A stretch of DNA of 64,000 nt from Setomelanomma holmii. Its lineage: Eukaryota; Ascomycota; Dothideomycetes; Pleosporales; Phaeosphaeriaceae. Positions 34,107 through 44,470 of the stretch are shown here, piece by piece. The stretch lies in contig ML978155.1 in assembly GCA_010015745.1 (NCBI GenBank), positions 496,001 through 560,000 on the forward strand. Reading direction: 5' to 3'. Positions within the stretch are counted from its first letter, which is position 1, and each line of letters opens with the position of its first letter. The position numbers and the translations under genes were made by a program. The notes below the pieces were generated by a model. The model ran no database searches, was not told the origin of the DNA, and saw nothing but the letters and a program-made list of their open reading frames with translations.

Positions 34107-34553
34107 TGCATTTCATATACATCAGTCATTCTTGTACACTTTCCGAACCTTTGCAACATATGAGACCGCTCGTTACATGAACGACTAAGGATGAGCATTT
34201 TCGGCGATGGGCGTTAAAAGTAGGACACTCTGTTTATCATCTTCTGAGTCCGTTACACCGGGGCTCTAGGTCTTGGGCAACCGTTGTTCAGCCTTGTCGC
34301 ATAGCGTTGGAATAGACCTACTTTCTGCGACAATCTGCATGTCTCAATCAATGCGACATTTCAAGTCAACATCCTCCAGTGTCTCAGTGACCTTCAACAC
34401 AATCATTCAACCAAAGTACCGTTACACACACAGCACTCGCCAATTTGGCTTCTCTACATTTTCATCGCTCTTAGCGTCGAGCTCCCCCGTTGTCTCTACG
34501 TTACCATACAGGTTACCCAATCTCAGAACCAGTCAACCCAACATTCTCCAAGC
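34107..34553. other. Intergenic
   Basis: 447 bases after UTP5. Nothing recognisable. Confidence 0.4.
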
Positions 34554-35254
34554 ATGCTATCGGTGAGAAATCCAGATCCTCCCACACCCAGCAGTCTCTC
34601 GACTTCGACCCCTTCAGCAGGTGCCACTGGCCCAAAGATCTGTACTGGGATGCCGCCCGCTCAACCTGTTCATGCCGCCATCTGCGACCTGAACAGCAGC
34701 CCAGTTCGTACTGAAGGACCCATGCCTGTCCTGTGACGAACATGGTCCGGTCGCTTGTTCCAACCTCTTAATCAAATCATCAAGGCTAGTGAAATGATGG
34801 TGCCAGTTCCGATCGAAGCCGATGAAATCGTTGCGATGCGACATGCTGGTGTGAAAGAAGTCCAGATAGTGCCGATACCAAGACGGAAAACAGACGAATG
34901 GCGGTAAGGAAGCGGGTTCGGTTTGAGACGGAAACCGCAGAGAAGAAAACGTTGGATCCGTCCACAGTCACGTCTTCATCTCCACCCAGCAAGCTACGTG
35001 CGATCAATAGTGCTACTATGCACGACTGTCGAAATGAAGAAGAAGGTCATTGCTGCATGACTGATGGCTTTGTTCGATTTGTTCGACCGGACTCAACAGT
35101 ACTTGGGGAGAAGCTTGAAGCGGTAAGAGTCAAGGCGCGCACTTCTGAAATTGTTCGTGAGGCTGACGATATCTGGATGCAGACAGATAGCACGCGAGTA
35201 GGAGTGACCGTGCTTCCCTCTCCACCAACTCGACTACATGCTCTTCATCGTTAA
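34554..35254 (+). CDS. Hypothetical protein, tentative three-exon model
   Basis: Exons 34554-34732, 34790-34903 and 34990-35254 join in frame through introns of 57 and 86 bases, giving 185 codons. If the second intron (GTAAGG donor) is not removed, translation stops at TAA 34905-34907 after 98 codons. The first exon is Pro/Ser/Thr-rich. The second reads MMVPVPIEADEIVAMRHAG and looks coding. The third contains EEEGHCCMTDGFVRFVRPD. No domain is recognised. The model rests only on frame continuity and splice sites, so it is weak. Confidence 0.35.
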
Positions 35255-35908
35255 AACTAGCTTAAAATCTGCCAAACATGCTCGTCGATCTTCGTGCAGT
35301 GTCCGAAGTGCCCGCAGATCGAGTTTACGTTCATGCGATCGCAACTTTGGTGGGTGCAGTCAACATTGTGAGCGAACATTGTGCAGCTACATAATGTCGA
35401 GAGCGTCTTCACCATGGCCCGCACAGCTATATGGCCGACATGACGGTCTCTCTTCCGAATCATCTTCTTGCATGCCAGGACGCCAGATCCAGCATTACAA
35501 CTCATTACACGTCTTCATTACCCATCGCCTCGTTCATAGCATTGTCATGACGCGACATAATAGCAAAGCGAATGAAGCCGATGATCTTCAGGATTTCAGC
35601 ACTATGGCTTCATGTTTCACAGGATATGAAGTCACTGTCATTCCTAACCATATTTTCTTAACCCCAACTAACGGAGCATCTTCGCCAGGCAAAGCTGTTC
35701 TGCCGACCGCTGGACCTACGCATTTTTGATGACATCGTTTCGGACATCGATATCATCATAGACATGTATCAAGGGCTTTCAGACGTCATGCGCCTGTTGA
35801 AGCGCGAGGCAAAAGAGCACCGTCACGTCCGCCCAAAAACAGGATCCACAACGCACTTATGCAATCTCGACGGCACCCACTTCTCCAGCTCCATTTGAGT
35901 CTTTCGAC
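35255..35908. other. Intergenic or unrecognised coding
   Basis: A frame leading into the next entry is open from about 35735 but has no ATG before 35909. Otherwise nothing is recognised. Confidence 0.35.
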
Positions 35909-36256
35909 ATGCCAGATGGTGGTTGTGAGACTGCACCTGAGACATTCAGTGAGTGTGCATTGGAAGCCCGCCAGGCCATTATGACAACTCCTCGTATCGT
36001 AAATATCTGCGAAGCCACTGAACCCTCCAATACCTCCGGAAACGATGCTTGGAAAGTTCTAGTAGAGGTAAAGCGCCCGCACGAGCCTGTCAAGGAGCTT
36101 CTTACCGCTCCTGCTACTCCAGATCGTTCCGAGGCCGCCCTGCCACATGGCGGTCCTGACACCCAAGAGTCTGTCATATCGGAACATAATATACGAGAGC
36201 CCGTCGAAAATATGTCTGAGACATCTCGTCGCTTGCGTACTTGTAATCCCGATTAG
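35909..36256 (+). CDS. Hypothetical 115-codon ORF, possibly a terminal exon
   Basis: An open frame from MPDGGCETAPETF to a stop at 36256. The frame is open for about 58 more codons upstream with Ser/Thr/Pro-rich sequence, so this may be the last exon of a gene whose start I cannot place. Composition looks coding (EARQAIMTTPRIVNICEAT; DAWKVLVEVKRPHEP). No family recognised. Confidence 0.3.
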   Translation: MPDGGCETAPETFSECALEARQAIMTTPRIVNICEATEPSNTSGNDAWKVLVEVKRPHEPVKELLTAPATPDRSEAALPHGGPDTQESVISEHNIREPVENMSETSRRLRTCNPD

Positions 36257-37207
36257 CCTAACATGGTTCCAGCACTTCCCAACACGCGAACTTTCACCAA
36301 TAGCACCACGACCGTACACACAGCGGCAGATGCTCGAAGTAATCGCACATCTACACAGTCGTACGTGCAGCACGATCGCGGCAAGCTTTCAGCCAGCTTG
36401 CACCGCCCTGAGCCACCCAAAATCCCTCGGTCCAAGACAAATCGAACATCCTGGGGCGAAATCACCATTTCCAACATCCTGGGGCGATATTAGTGTTGAC
36501 TTCACCTCACGCAACACTGTCTATGATCTACCCCAGAGCTGATCCGTAGCCACGCTACAGCACACTATGGCATCATTCGAGAAATTGCTGCATGTACGGT
36601 TGGGGTCGCTGTCTAGCCGTGTACCAGTTTGGGCTGCTGAGTTGGAGGCATAGATGAAGCGCAGCCGGGCTTTGGTGCGGCGATCAATACGGCAGTGACT
36701 GCGTAGTGTAAAGAAAGGCTAGATTTGGGATGAGAGTTGGTCTGGGAGAAGCTCTCGTTATCGAGCTTCCTTCGAGAATTGATGGGCGGCTATACTGCAG
36801 AAGCTGATTACAATCAAATATGTCAAGCCACATTTTCCATTAACGTCTGGTGTGTGATCTCGCGATCAGTACTCCCGATCTTACACTAGATACTTGCCTT
36901 GAACATTGTGCACGCGAAAGAAAGCGAGTGCGAGAGATTCTTCCTTGTTCCATTGTCATTGGGTACTGACCGACTGAACACAATGCTGTTGTACGTACTC
37001 ACACACCACGATGCTTTGTCAAGTCTTTGTTACGAGCATGCCAGACCACCATGCAACCATCTCAATGCACGCAACTCTGTAGACATGAGTATGGTCGAGA
37101 TCCTCGCTCGGAATCATCGAACCATTCTGCACGTTCAATGCTTTGCTGTAAAGCCACGTCACTGTTAGAACAACGTCTGAAGAATCGCAATAGCATTCCA
37201 ACGAAAT
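36257..37207. other. Intergenic with a small direct repeat
   Basis: No supported gene. A 15-base repeat, aacatcctggggcga, occurs at 36445-36459 and 36473-36487. Confidence 0.4.
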
Positions 37208-37819
37208 ATGCCAGACTCACCCCGTCTCGACTCCCCTCTCCTCCCAACTTCTACGCGCAAACTTTCCGATCCAACTGCAACTCTCCCACGCATACCCGAA
37301 AACAATCAACACCAACCTCAATATCAAGCATTCTTATACAGCCCAACCCTCTTATTCAGCTCTCTAACACCGCCTACCAAATACATATTCGTCCATAGCC
37401 CCAACCCACCTTCCTCACCAGACTCATCTCCATCTCCATGCCTACCCCTCCCACATCAAACATTCCCATCCTGTCTCAGCCTCCCAAACCTCGGCCACGA
37501 AGATAATTGCGATGACTGGAGCGAAGGCTGGGATATTGAGAGTGTGGATGAGGTGGGAAATGTAAAATTCGTGAGGGAGTATGAGTTGCCGGAGATTAGG
37601 GAGGGAGAGTGGCTGTATTATCCTAGGGGTGAGAAGAAAGATGAAAAGGAGATAGGGAAAGGGGGTGCGAAGAGCTGTTGGAGTGATGATGGGAGTGTGA
37701 AGATGTGGAGGAGGAAGTTGGACAAATCAGGAAGGACGAGCCAGGAAGGGTCTGGGTTGAGAAAGCTTGTAAGAAGGATTTGGAGGAAATTGGGGCTAAG
37801 ACGATATGCTTTCGAATGA
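37208..37819 (+). CDS. Hypothetical 203-residue protein
   Basis: A single-exon ORF with a clean ATG. The N-terminal 100 residues are Pro/Ser-rich. The middle is acidic and aromatic (DDWSEGWDIESVDEVGN; REGEWLYYPRGE). The C-terminus is strongly basic and amphipathic (LRKLVRRIWRKLGLRRYAFE). No signal peptide or transmembrane span. The family is not recognised. The acid-to-basic architecture and long frame suggest a real gene. Confidence 0.55.
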   Translation: MPDSPRLDSPLLPTSTRKLSDPTATLPRIPENNQHQPQYQAFLYSPTLLFSSLTPPTKYIFVHSPNPPSSPDSSPSPCLPLPHQTFPSCLSLPNLGHEDNCDDWSEGWDIESVDEVGNVKFVREYELPEIREGEWLYYPRGEKKDEKEIGKGGAKSCWSDDGSVKMWRRKLDKSGRTSQEGSGLRKLVRRIWRKLGLRRYAFE

Positions 37820-38186
37820 CGCAAGTATTGAAGACGCTATCTATGTAAATTGATCAGAATGGCTCGACTACGTCTTTTTTAGTCAGTTTACTTGCAAATG
37901 TCATTTTACAACTTATTGTAGTCATGGTTGCCCTTAAAGACACGCTCTCATTGCTGGCGATACTGGGCTGCAACATTGTCAGCGAAGTCTTGTAATTACC
38001 TCTACAACGCTCACTATGGGACCACAATTCCGAACTTCGCAATCATGATGCTCAACCTCAAAACAGGTGAAGTGCTGTGCCAGATATCATCATCCATTCC
38101 TCATCATTGAGCTGCCTCGTCAAGATAGCCCACCACCTAGAAGACTATCTGAAATCCTCGCTCGTATTGAAGCATTCTTTGTAAAT
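37820..38186. other. Intergenic
   Basis: 367 bases between two orphan genes on the plus strand. The downstream frame is open to 38067 but without a good start. Confidence 0.4.
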
Positions 38187-38918
38187 ATGAATCGATACGG
38201 TCACGCTTGTGGTAGACACCGGCCAGTGCGCATACCGCATACTTTAGACTACGGTTGCGGTCTTCCAGGAGAAGAATACCGCAACCTCCGTCGTGCGAAT
38301 GATTGCGAGCGCTTGGATGCTCACTTCGAGCATCGTGGTGGAAGCTCCTCTCGGGTGTACCAGCCATCGAGCTCGGCTTATCGCGATGCAGGTCTATCGC
38401 GTGACCACCGCAGTAACATTTCTGAAGTCCGAAACGCGACCCGAGCCGTGCTCGGTTCATTGTACTACTTTACTGACGATGCCTACGGTAGATCCTCTCG
38501 ACACTATAAAGACTACGAGCGCAGCCGTGGCTGGACAGACGAAGTGCCGTCTCATGGTGGAGCAATTCCAAAGGGCTATCTTGACGATTTCAATCAGAAG
38601 TGGCATAAAGATTATGAGGATCGCAATGCTGACCGATGTCTAGATGAATACAGTCGAAACGCCTCGTGGCGACGACCTGCTCGCTTGGGAGGAATGCCAA
38701 CGTATGGCAAGCCGGTGCGTCCTCGGACTGCTGCACCATCGTGTCGTGTTGATAGCGCGTATCATGCCGACCAGCCGCGGCCATCGACCCGAGCGTACGA
38801 GTATGAGCGGGCTACTGACCGCCCTCCTTTGACTAGTTCTTGGAGCGATGATGAGGATAGCTTTCGGAAAACTCCTCGTAAGCGCGGGTTTCTTGATTGT
38901 TTTCGTCGACGACAGTAG
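38187..38918 (+). CDS. Hypothetical 243-residue Arg/Tyr/Asp-rich protein
   Basis: Single-exon ORF starting MNRYGHACGRHRPVR. It is rich in Arg, Tyr, Asp and Ser and looks largely disordered, with many RD/DR and YE/YR pairs. It ends in a compact basic-aromatic tail, KTPRKRGFLDCFRRRQ, with one Cys that could be lipid-modified (inference). No signal peptide or domain is seen. It is one of several neighbouring orphans. Confidence 0.5.
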   Translation: MNRYGHACGRHRPVRIPHTLDYGCGLPGEEYRNLRRANDCERLDAHFEHRGGSSSRVYQPSSSAYRDAGLSRDHRSNISEVRNATRAVLGSLYYFTDDAYGRSSRHYKDYERSRGWTDEVPSHGGAIPKGYLDDFNQKWHKDYEDRNADRCLDEYSRNASWRRPARLGGMPTYGKPVRPRTAAPSCRVDSAYHADQPRPSTRAYEYERATDRPPLTSSWSDDEDSFRKTPRKRGFLDCFRRRQ

Positions 38919-39564
38919 GCCGTCTTCGAGGAAAGCACCCTGATAACCAGGACTATAGTCCAAGGTAAGCTTATAGACCTTAAGCCTTAGAATGCAGGAA
39001 GTTCTAAGGTAAGATTGTATATCGATGAATGATGTGCATAGTCGAAGCATCGATAAGGGACACATTTACAGCGAGTGACAGTGACATACTTGAGGAAAGG
39101 CAAATTTGAAGAAAACGCGGATGACGAGATAACTCACACGTGAGAAAGGAGAGACTGGATAGCGTGGCGCTGAGTCGAAGTGCATTCGGCATGATGGGAG
39201 GTTGCGGAGCTCAAGAGTGGTCGACCAGAGAGAGTTGGAAGGCAGTTGCGCTAGCACGAACCCATGAACAGCGCGATACTCTTTGTGGAAGCCTTACAAC
39301 CTTAACCTTCTCCATCTTTTGAACGGTTCTCGCTTTTGGACCGGCTAGAGACAATATCTGATGACATAAAGATGCGGTCGCTGTTCCAGTCATTTCTATG
39401 CATAAGCGAAGGCCGGCGGTGGCAACGGTTCCAGATTTAGTGCTGCCGAACGCCACACTCTGCTTTCTTACCCTTGACCCACCTTCTCTGGATCCTTGTC
39501 CAGCTCAGATAATACCTTCCATGAGTATATCCATCTTGTACATAACTTAGACAAACATCACAAT
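38919..39564. other. Intergenic
   Basis: 646 bases. No gene, repeat or RNA supported. Confidence 0.4.
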
Positions 39565-40391
39565 ATGCCTCACGCATTGTCCGAGACAACCTCACCGGAA
39601 TCGTCTGCCGCAGCAGGACCAGTCTCGAATAGAGAGGTCGGACAGCATTTGACAGAAAGCATCTTGATCCTACAACAAACTATACGTAATATTAGAGAAG
39701 ATGTATCCAATGGAATTGCTCCGTCTATACTGCTACCCGCAGATCAGGTACATCATAGAGCTCATTCAAGTCCTCATAACAGCAAGCTGACCTACTCCAG
39801 AGTCAACATTTGGAGACTGGTATGGTCATGTTAAGCCTGGAACCATCATCTAGCGATATAGAATCACATCTTACGCCCCTCGACCGCCGCTTGCAAGACT
39901 TGGAGCATACCACTCGATTACATGAAAACTGGCATCCACCAGCCGTGTCGCCAAAGTCACCAGAGTATTCCATCATCGACATCGTAGACCTCTCTTCAGC
40001 TACCAAATTGCTCGAAGATATCTCGAGACACACCAACTCCACTACACCACTCTCTCCACATGCATTCCTTTCGAAATTTAAGTGGACGTGGGATCCCGAA
40101 TGGAAGGAATTCTACACCCAGCTACCTAATCATTCGTCTTACATCTTCTTGTCGCGCTGGAAATACAACAAGCAACGGCAAGCGTGGGAGCACGTCAACA
40201 TAAGCGGAACCGACTCGACCCCCGAGACCGCTGCGGAGATGCTTGGAAGCTGGGAAGACTGGTCCTGGAACCCGCTCTGGGAGGAATGGTATCTACCGTG
40301 GAGTCAGATGGACGATGGATCGAAATGTTGCTTGTTTACGAGTCGTTGGGAGCTGCGAGAAAATGGCGAATTTGTGTATACTGGCCGGTAG
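39565..40391 (+). CDS. Hypothetical protein with duplicated tryptophan-rich module
   Basis: Exons 39565-39747 and 39801-40391 join through a 53-base intron (GTACAT donor, CTGAC branch, CCAG acceptor), giving 257 codons. The N-terminal half has helix-forming stretches (ESILILQQTIRNIREDV; LTPLDRRLQDLEHTTRLHE). The C-terminal half holds two copies of a Trp-rich unit. The first begins KWTWDPEWKEFY and continues SYIFLSRWKY. The second begins DWSWNPLWEEWY and continues CCLFTSRWEL. The shared pattern is W-x-W-[DN]-P-x-W-[KE]-E-[FW]-Y, then about 15 residues, then F-x-S-R-W. I do not recognise the module; it resembles a small aromatic beta repeat. Confidence 0.6.
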
Positions 40392-40978
40392 GCTTGAATT
40401 GGTGTTTTGCACGATTTCATCACAGCTGAAACCTCACATCATCACTCTCTGAGACATGATACCTACCCAATAGGGCGCGTAACATCAAGTGTCGAATACT
40501 GCAGATCTTTCACTGGAGGCATCGATAGAGCTACGCACCGAAAGCGCCGCCTATAAACAAATGAACATATTCACCTCCACAAACCTACAGGATCAAAACC
40601 CAAAAGTTTCCGAGATGTTCGCCTCGACGCGCAATTCACTGCCTCGATGACTGCGACCAACAGTTCTAGTTGACGATCGGGTATGTTGCGTGGCTGTATG
40701 ATGGAAAGGGTCGAAAAGGCAATTCGGATGGAGAGTGGCATTTTCTTGATTGTGTGAGGATTGCGCTTGTGTACGGGAACTTGAGGGTATGGAGACAATG
40801 AGACGAACACGAATTCAGAGCCCACTGGCGCTGTTGTTAGCGTGGACGATATCTATCAAAGGCACTGAGGATATTGCTAGAAACTTGATATCATTTCATT
40901 GTTTTCAGAGGTACGTGCTGGCGAGAGAGAGAGCCTTATTCTCTGCGAAGGATTGCCAGAACTTCACAGTTCACCACA
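40392..40978. other. Intergenic between convergent orphan genes
   Basis: 587 bases. Nothing recognisable. Confidence 0.4.
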
Positions 40979-41647
40979 TTATCTATGTACGAAGCAAAAC
41001 CATCGCTTCAACCGCTCCTTCTTCCGCCCCATAGATGCCACGATCCACTTTCGCAGCTTACACCTACGGTCTTCGCTAGTCCGTGATCGCGACTGTAATC
41101 GCGAGTATCGCCACTTCGGTAGCAAGTTACTCAGACAAAAGCGGGGCTTGAAGCGTATGCCATGATCGTCGCGCAGCGATTCATATCCAGAACTACGTGT
41201 CGCTATTGGAGTATAAGTATACCAGAAAGGAGAGTCGGGCGTGGATGTCAGATGCTGTGGAGGTGCACGATGAGGGGAGGGTGGCAATGCTAGATCATCG
41301 CTGTCATAGAGTAAGTGCATTGCATCATGCCAGAGAGTTGCTGCGATGTTAAGGTAGAAAGTCGACGCCGACTCTGGTCCGGCTGAACCACCGTTGTCTT
41401 CTCCATTGGCATATTCTTCCTGTTCTTCGAGGACCGCTTCTAGTGCAGAGTCGTGACGAGTATGGCCTTTCGCGCGTGGCTTCTGAGCGAGAGAGTTCGC
41501 TGCGACGGCTAAGAAGAGGTCTTCTTCGGTCGTATCCTCATCTTCTTCAGCGATACCGTCTAGTGTGGCGTCGTGACGGACCTGGCGTTTCGAACGTGAC
41601 TGATATATTGGAGACTGTGCCGCGAAGGTGGGTAACGCAGTGGGCAT
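40979..41647 (-). CDS. Hypothetical 222-residue protein
   Basis: Single-exon ORF with an ATG at 41647. Two similar segments near the N-terminus read KRQVRHDATLDGIAEE and KGHTRHDSALEAVLEE, each followed by acidic residues and about 34 residues apart, suggesting an internal duplication. The middle has aromatic stretches (FYLNIAATLWHDAMHLLYD). The C-terminus is basic and aromatic (RKKERLKRWFCFVHR). No signal peptide. The family is not recognised. The duplication supports real coding. Confidence 0.55.
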   Translation of the reverse strand: MPTALPTFAAQSPIYQSRSKRQVRHDATLDGIAEEDEDTTEEDLFLAVAANSLAQKPRAKGHTRHDSALEAVLEEQEEYANGEDNGGSAGPESASTFYLNIAATLWHDAMHLLYDSDDLALPPSPHRAPPQHLTSTPDSPFWYTYTPIATRSSGYESLRDDHGIRFKPRFCLSNLLPKWRYSRLQSRSRTSEDRRCKLRKWIVASMGRKKERLKRWFCFVHR

Positions 41648-41952
41648 GATGGCAGTGAAATGGAAATGAACTTGCTTGGGTGAGGAACAGTGCGTGCCGA
41701 GATGTGTTCAGTTTTAGGTTGCAAGCGACACGATGGAACAGGGAATCGTTGGTAATATATCAGAGTGCAGTGAATTGGAGATTGTGCACGTGAGTTGTGC
41801 AGATGACAAAGGGTACAGTGTGACTTCACAATGTCAGCAGGTGGAATCGCACAATGTTGCTTGGTGGTCGATGTTGAGTTATGCCAATGGCATTTCAACT
41901 CTAGTTCCATCTTTTTGATTCTAACGAGTAGCTTATTCCTGTGGTTGCATTT
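41648..41952. other. Intergenic
   Basis: 305 bases between the orphan gene start and the esterase stop. Nothing recognised. Confidence 0.4.
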
Positions 41953-42986
41953 TCATCTGTGACTTAACAGCCATGCAAAGCCGAAGGACTTCATATCATC
42001 GCTTCCCCGAATTGGCACCGTGTGTCCCACATCCGTGGCATAGATTCCTTGCACGCTCGGGCCCCACACAGTCCTTCTGTAACTGCTTTGCGGGTCGTTG
42101 TTCGTCGTGCTTTGCGGCTTGTCGTAGTTGTAGCCGAAGACACCAGCCCACTGCTTCGTCATCTCTTTGTAGTTCTGGGGAAGAAAGGTGCTGTCTGTGC
42201 TTCCGTGGTAGATCTGCATCTTGGTGCGCGTGCCGTTGTAGCCAGGGTACATGTTGAGGACGATGTTAGCCCAGGCCTGGGGTGTGGTGATGGATTGGCC
42301 GTTGGCGCAAGTGCTGTTCCAGGCGTCGATGCCGCCAGACGAAGAGACGAAGCAGCCGGCTCCTACACCAGAGTAGACAATAGCGGCTTTGAAGATGTCT
42401 GGGTACGTAGCGGCAAGGACGTTCTTTGGCCACGTTAATAACTTGCAAGAGAGTTGAAGGGATAAAAACTTACGGTCATCATGGCACCACTGCTTGATCC
42501 CGTGACGAAGACCTTAGAGGCGTCCGCCTTGTACTCGTTCCATGTCCACTTGACCATGTTCGCAATGGTGTTGCTATCGCCACCTCCCTCGTGGCTCAAT
42601 GTTTGCTTGCTGCTGACATCCCAGCATGTTCCAGAGTGAGGCGAACTGGGATAGATGACGATGAAGCCATACTGCTCTGAGAGTGTCTTGTATGGGCTGC
42701 CATTGTAGTATGCCTGTGCCGTACCGGTGCAGCAGTGAATAGCTACAATAACACCAGGGGATGCAGCGAGCTTCTTTGGAACGTATATGTAGAATGTCGC
42801 AGCAGTAGGTGCTTTGCCAAACGACGTGACCTGGGAGAGAGTACCAAGTGTTACCGCACGCTTGCCAAGAGAGGCGGCAGCGGCGACGGAAAGAAAGCTG
42901 GTCAGAAGAGTGAGGAGACGCAGGGTCGCATGTTCAGACGACGGTGAATTCTTGAGCCTGAAAGCTTCGACAACGGCCAAGCGCAT
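41953..42986 (-). CDS. CE1-family esterase (acetylxylan/feruloyl esterase, PHB-depolymerase-like)
   Basis: Exons 42986-42474 and 42423-41953 join through a 50-base intron with a GTAAGT donor, giving 327 codons. The fold is that of secreted carbohydrate esterase family 1 enzymes, which remove acetyl or feruloyl groups from plant xylan. The nucleophile is Ser165 in GSSSG. The acid is probably the Asp in HGSTDSTFLPQN, and the His is in DVGHTVP. Conserved surroundings include CWDVSSKQTLSHEGGGDS and the CF after GVGAG. A hydrophobic signal-type stretch (LRLLTLLTSFLSVAAAAS) lies about 20 residues after the chosen Met, so the start is uncertain; the frame is open to 43022 and the true start may come from an unseen upstream exon. 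Deacetylase versus feruloyl activity cannot be told apart here. Confidence 0.85.
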
Positions 42987-43659
42987 CCTCAAGTAGTAAT
43001 CAACAGTCCAGTACGCTGGCATGCTTGAAGGGAATGCCTATGCTACACACGTTTGTACACGAAGCTCTTGATCAAAAAGGCAATTTTGCATGAGCCATAG
43101 CAAAAGTCGCCCTCGTTGTTTCACAGCGTTTCTTCCCCACATTCTCGGTTATCGAATCATGTGTCGAAAGTGATTGGTGAGGGTAGGGCCTTTCAGAGTT
43201 GAAGTGATCAAGGATAGATTGCAGTTATGCAGGTTTCGCCGCGGTGCTGAAATGGTGCGACGAAAATGCCCAGACAGTACCCGGTTCAAGAGCCGACCCC
43301 ACAACAAGCGGCAATGCTGAATCAAACATCGGCCATAACCGAGTAGTATGCCTCCACCGCTTGGCATTTCAGTCCCACATCATAAAGTGCGCTGTCGCTC
43401 GGAGATTTTGCAAGGAGAGTATTGAGTGCGTGCGAGACCTGTCTCGCCGTGCCAGTGTCCGATTCGTTCGCTCCCGTTCCCTTCCGCGGGACTGAGAGTC
43501 GGGTGCATTGCTGCTTGATTCGCCCATTGGACTGCAAAGTCTGAAGGTTCCAAATGGGCCTTGTGCGGCTGTTTCGCATGTGATCATGATTTCAGTCGTT
43601 CGCGTGCTTCTGCTTCGGTATGCCATGTTTTTGCTCCTTCTCCTCCAAGTATTCTCTTG
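42987..43659. other. Intergenic, esterase promoter and AP-3 sigma 3' side
   Basis: 673 bases between two minus-strand genes. No gene supported. Confidence 0.4.
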
Positions 43660-44300
43660 TCACCTTCCACTCCAGATTCCTTCACCACCGCCACGTCCAA
43701 GACCTCCAAAAGTCAAGCCACCCAATCCGCCACTTCCGCTACCGCTTCGACCTTCGTTGACCGGTCGCTTCGCCACTCTACCTTGCGCTTTGACAGACTT
43801 GACAACCTGGTCGAGCTGCGTTTCCACAACAACCCCACCAACAATCATCTCGCCCAGTGTTGCATGAAGTGTTTCGAAGTTGAAGATCAGATCGAGCTCG
43901 CAGACATTTTCGAAGAGGCCGTCGAGCGCTTGAACGAAAACTTGTATGAGATCGAGGAGGGCGAGTGGTGATTCAGTGGACGTGCTGATGACGATGAAGT
44001 AGAGGGTTGCGTAGTGTCGATAGGTGACAAGCGAGGGCGTATCGTTGTGTTGCGTGGTCGGAACCGAGGACTTACTCGCACTAGCGAGGAGAGGTGGAAG
44101 ACTGAGCTGTGTCAGATGATAACCTTAGGTAGGGGAGAGATGATGTACGGTAGGAAGTTGCATGCTGAATTCGGTCGATTAGCGACGAGGGTGAAGATCT
44201 CGGATATTAAGCGCTGCTGAACGCTGGTTTCTAGCTGGGTGTAGAACTTGGTGAGACGAGGTTGCCCAGCATTGTTGAAGACAAGCACGGCGTTTATCAT
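43660..44300 (-). CDS. APS3: AP-3 complex sigma subunit
   Basis: AP-3 sigma is the small chain of the adaptor that sorts cargo from late Golgi or endosomes directly to the vacuole. Exons 44300-44149 and 44101-43660 with a 47-base intron give 197 codons. The sequence opens MINAVLVFNNAGQPRLTKFY, a clathrin-adaptor small-chain signature. The intron splits FLPLPPLL. Later come TYRHYATLYFIVIS, FENVCELDLIFNFETLH and GEMIVGGVVVET. A Gly-rich tail follows, as in other filamentous ascomycetes. The start lies 170 bases from the divergent frataxin start. A long plus-strand frame across this gene is only its antisense shadow. Confidence 0.95.
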
Positions 44301-44470
44301 GTTGTCGCGAAAGTGCTGTTGAAATGCAGACGGTGATCGCCAAAAAGATGCGGGGAAAGACGCGCCTTGGTCAGAGCTTGGCATCAGGAACAGCTCTCAA
44401 GCTTGATCCTCCGCAGCACCTCCGCATCACGAATCCTCCTAGTGATCCTCCTGACTCAACGCCATTCAAC
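44301..44470. promoter_or_regulatory. Short divergent promoter, AP-3 sigma and frataxin
   Basis: Only 170 bases separate the two start codons, so promoters and both leaders must overlap or be very short. No TATA box is visible. Confidence 0.5.

Noticed and set aside
43561..43971. Plus-strand open frame of 136 codons that looks coding
   Set aside because: It lies antisense to AP-3 sigma exon 2, which matches its family at every step; the plus frame starts with TTG and has no family match.
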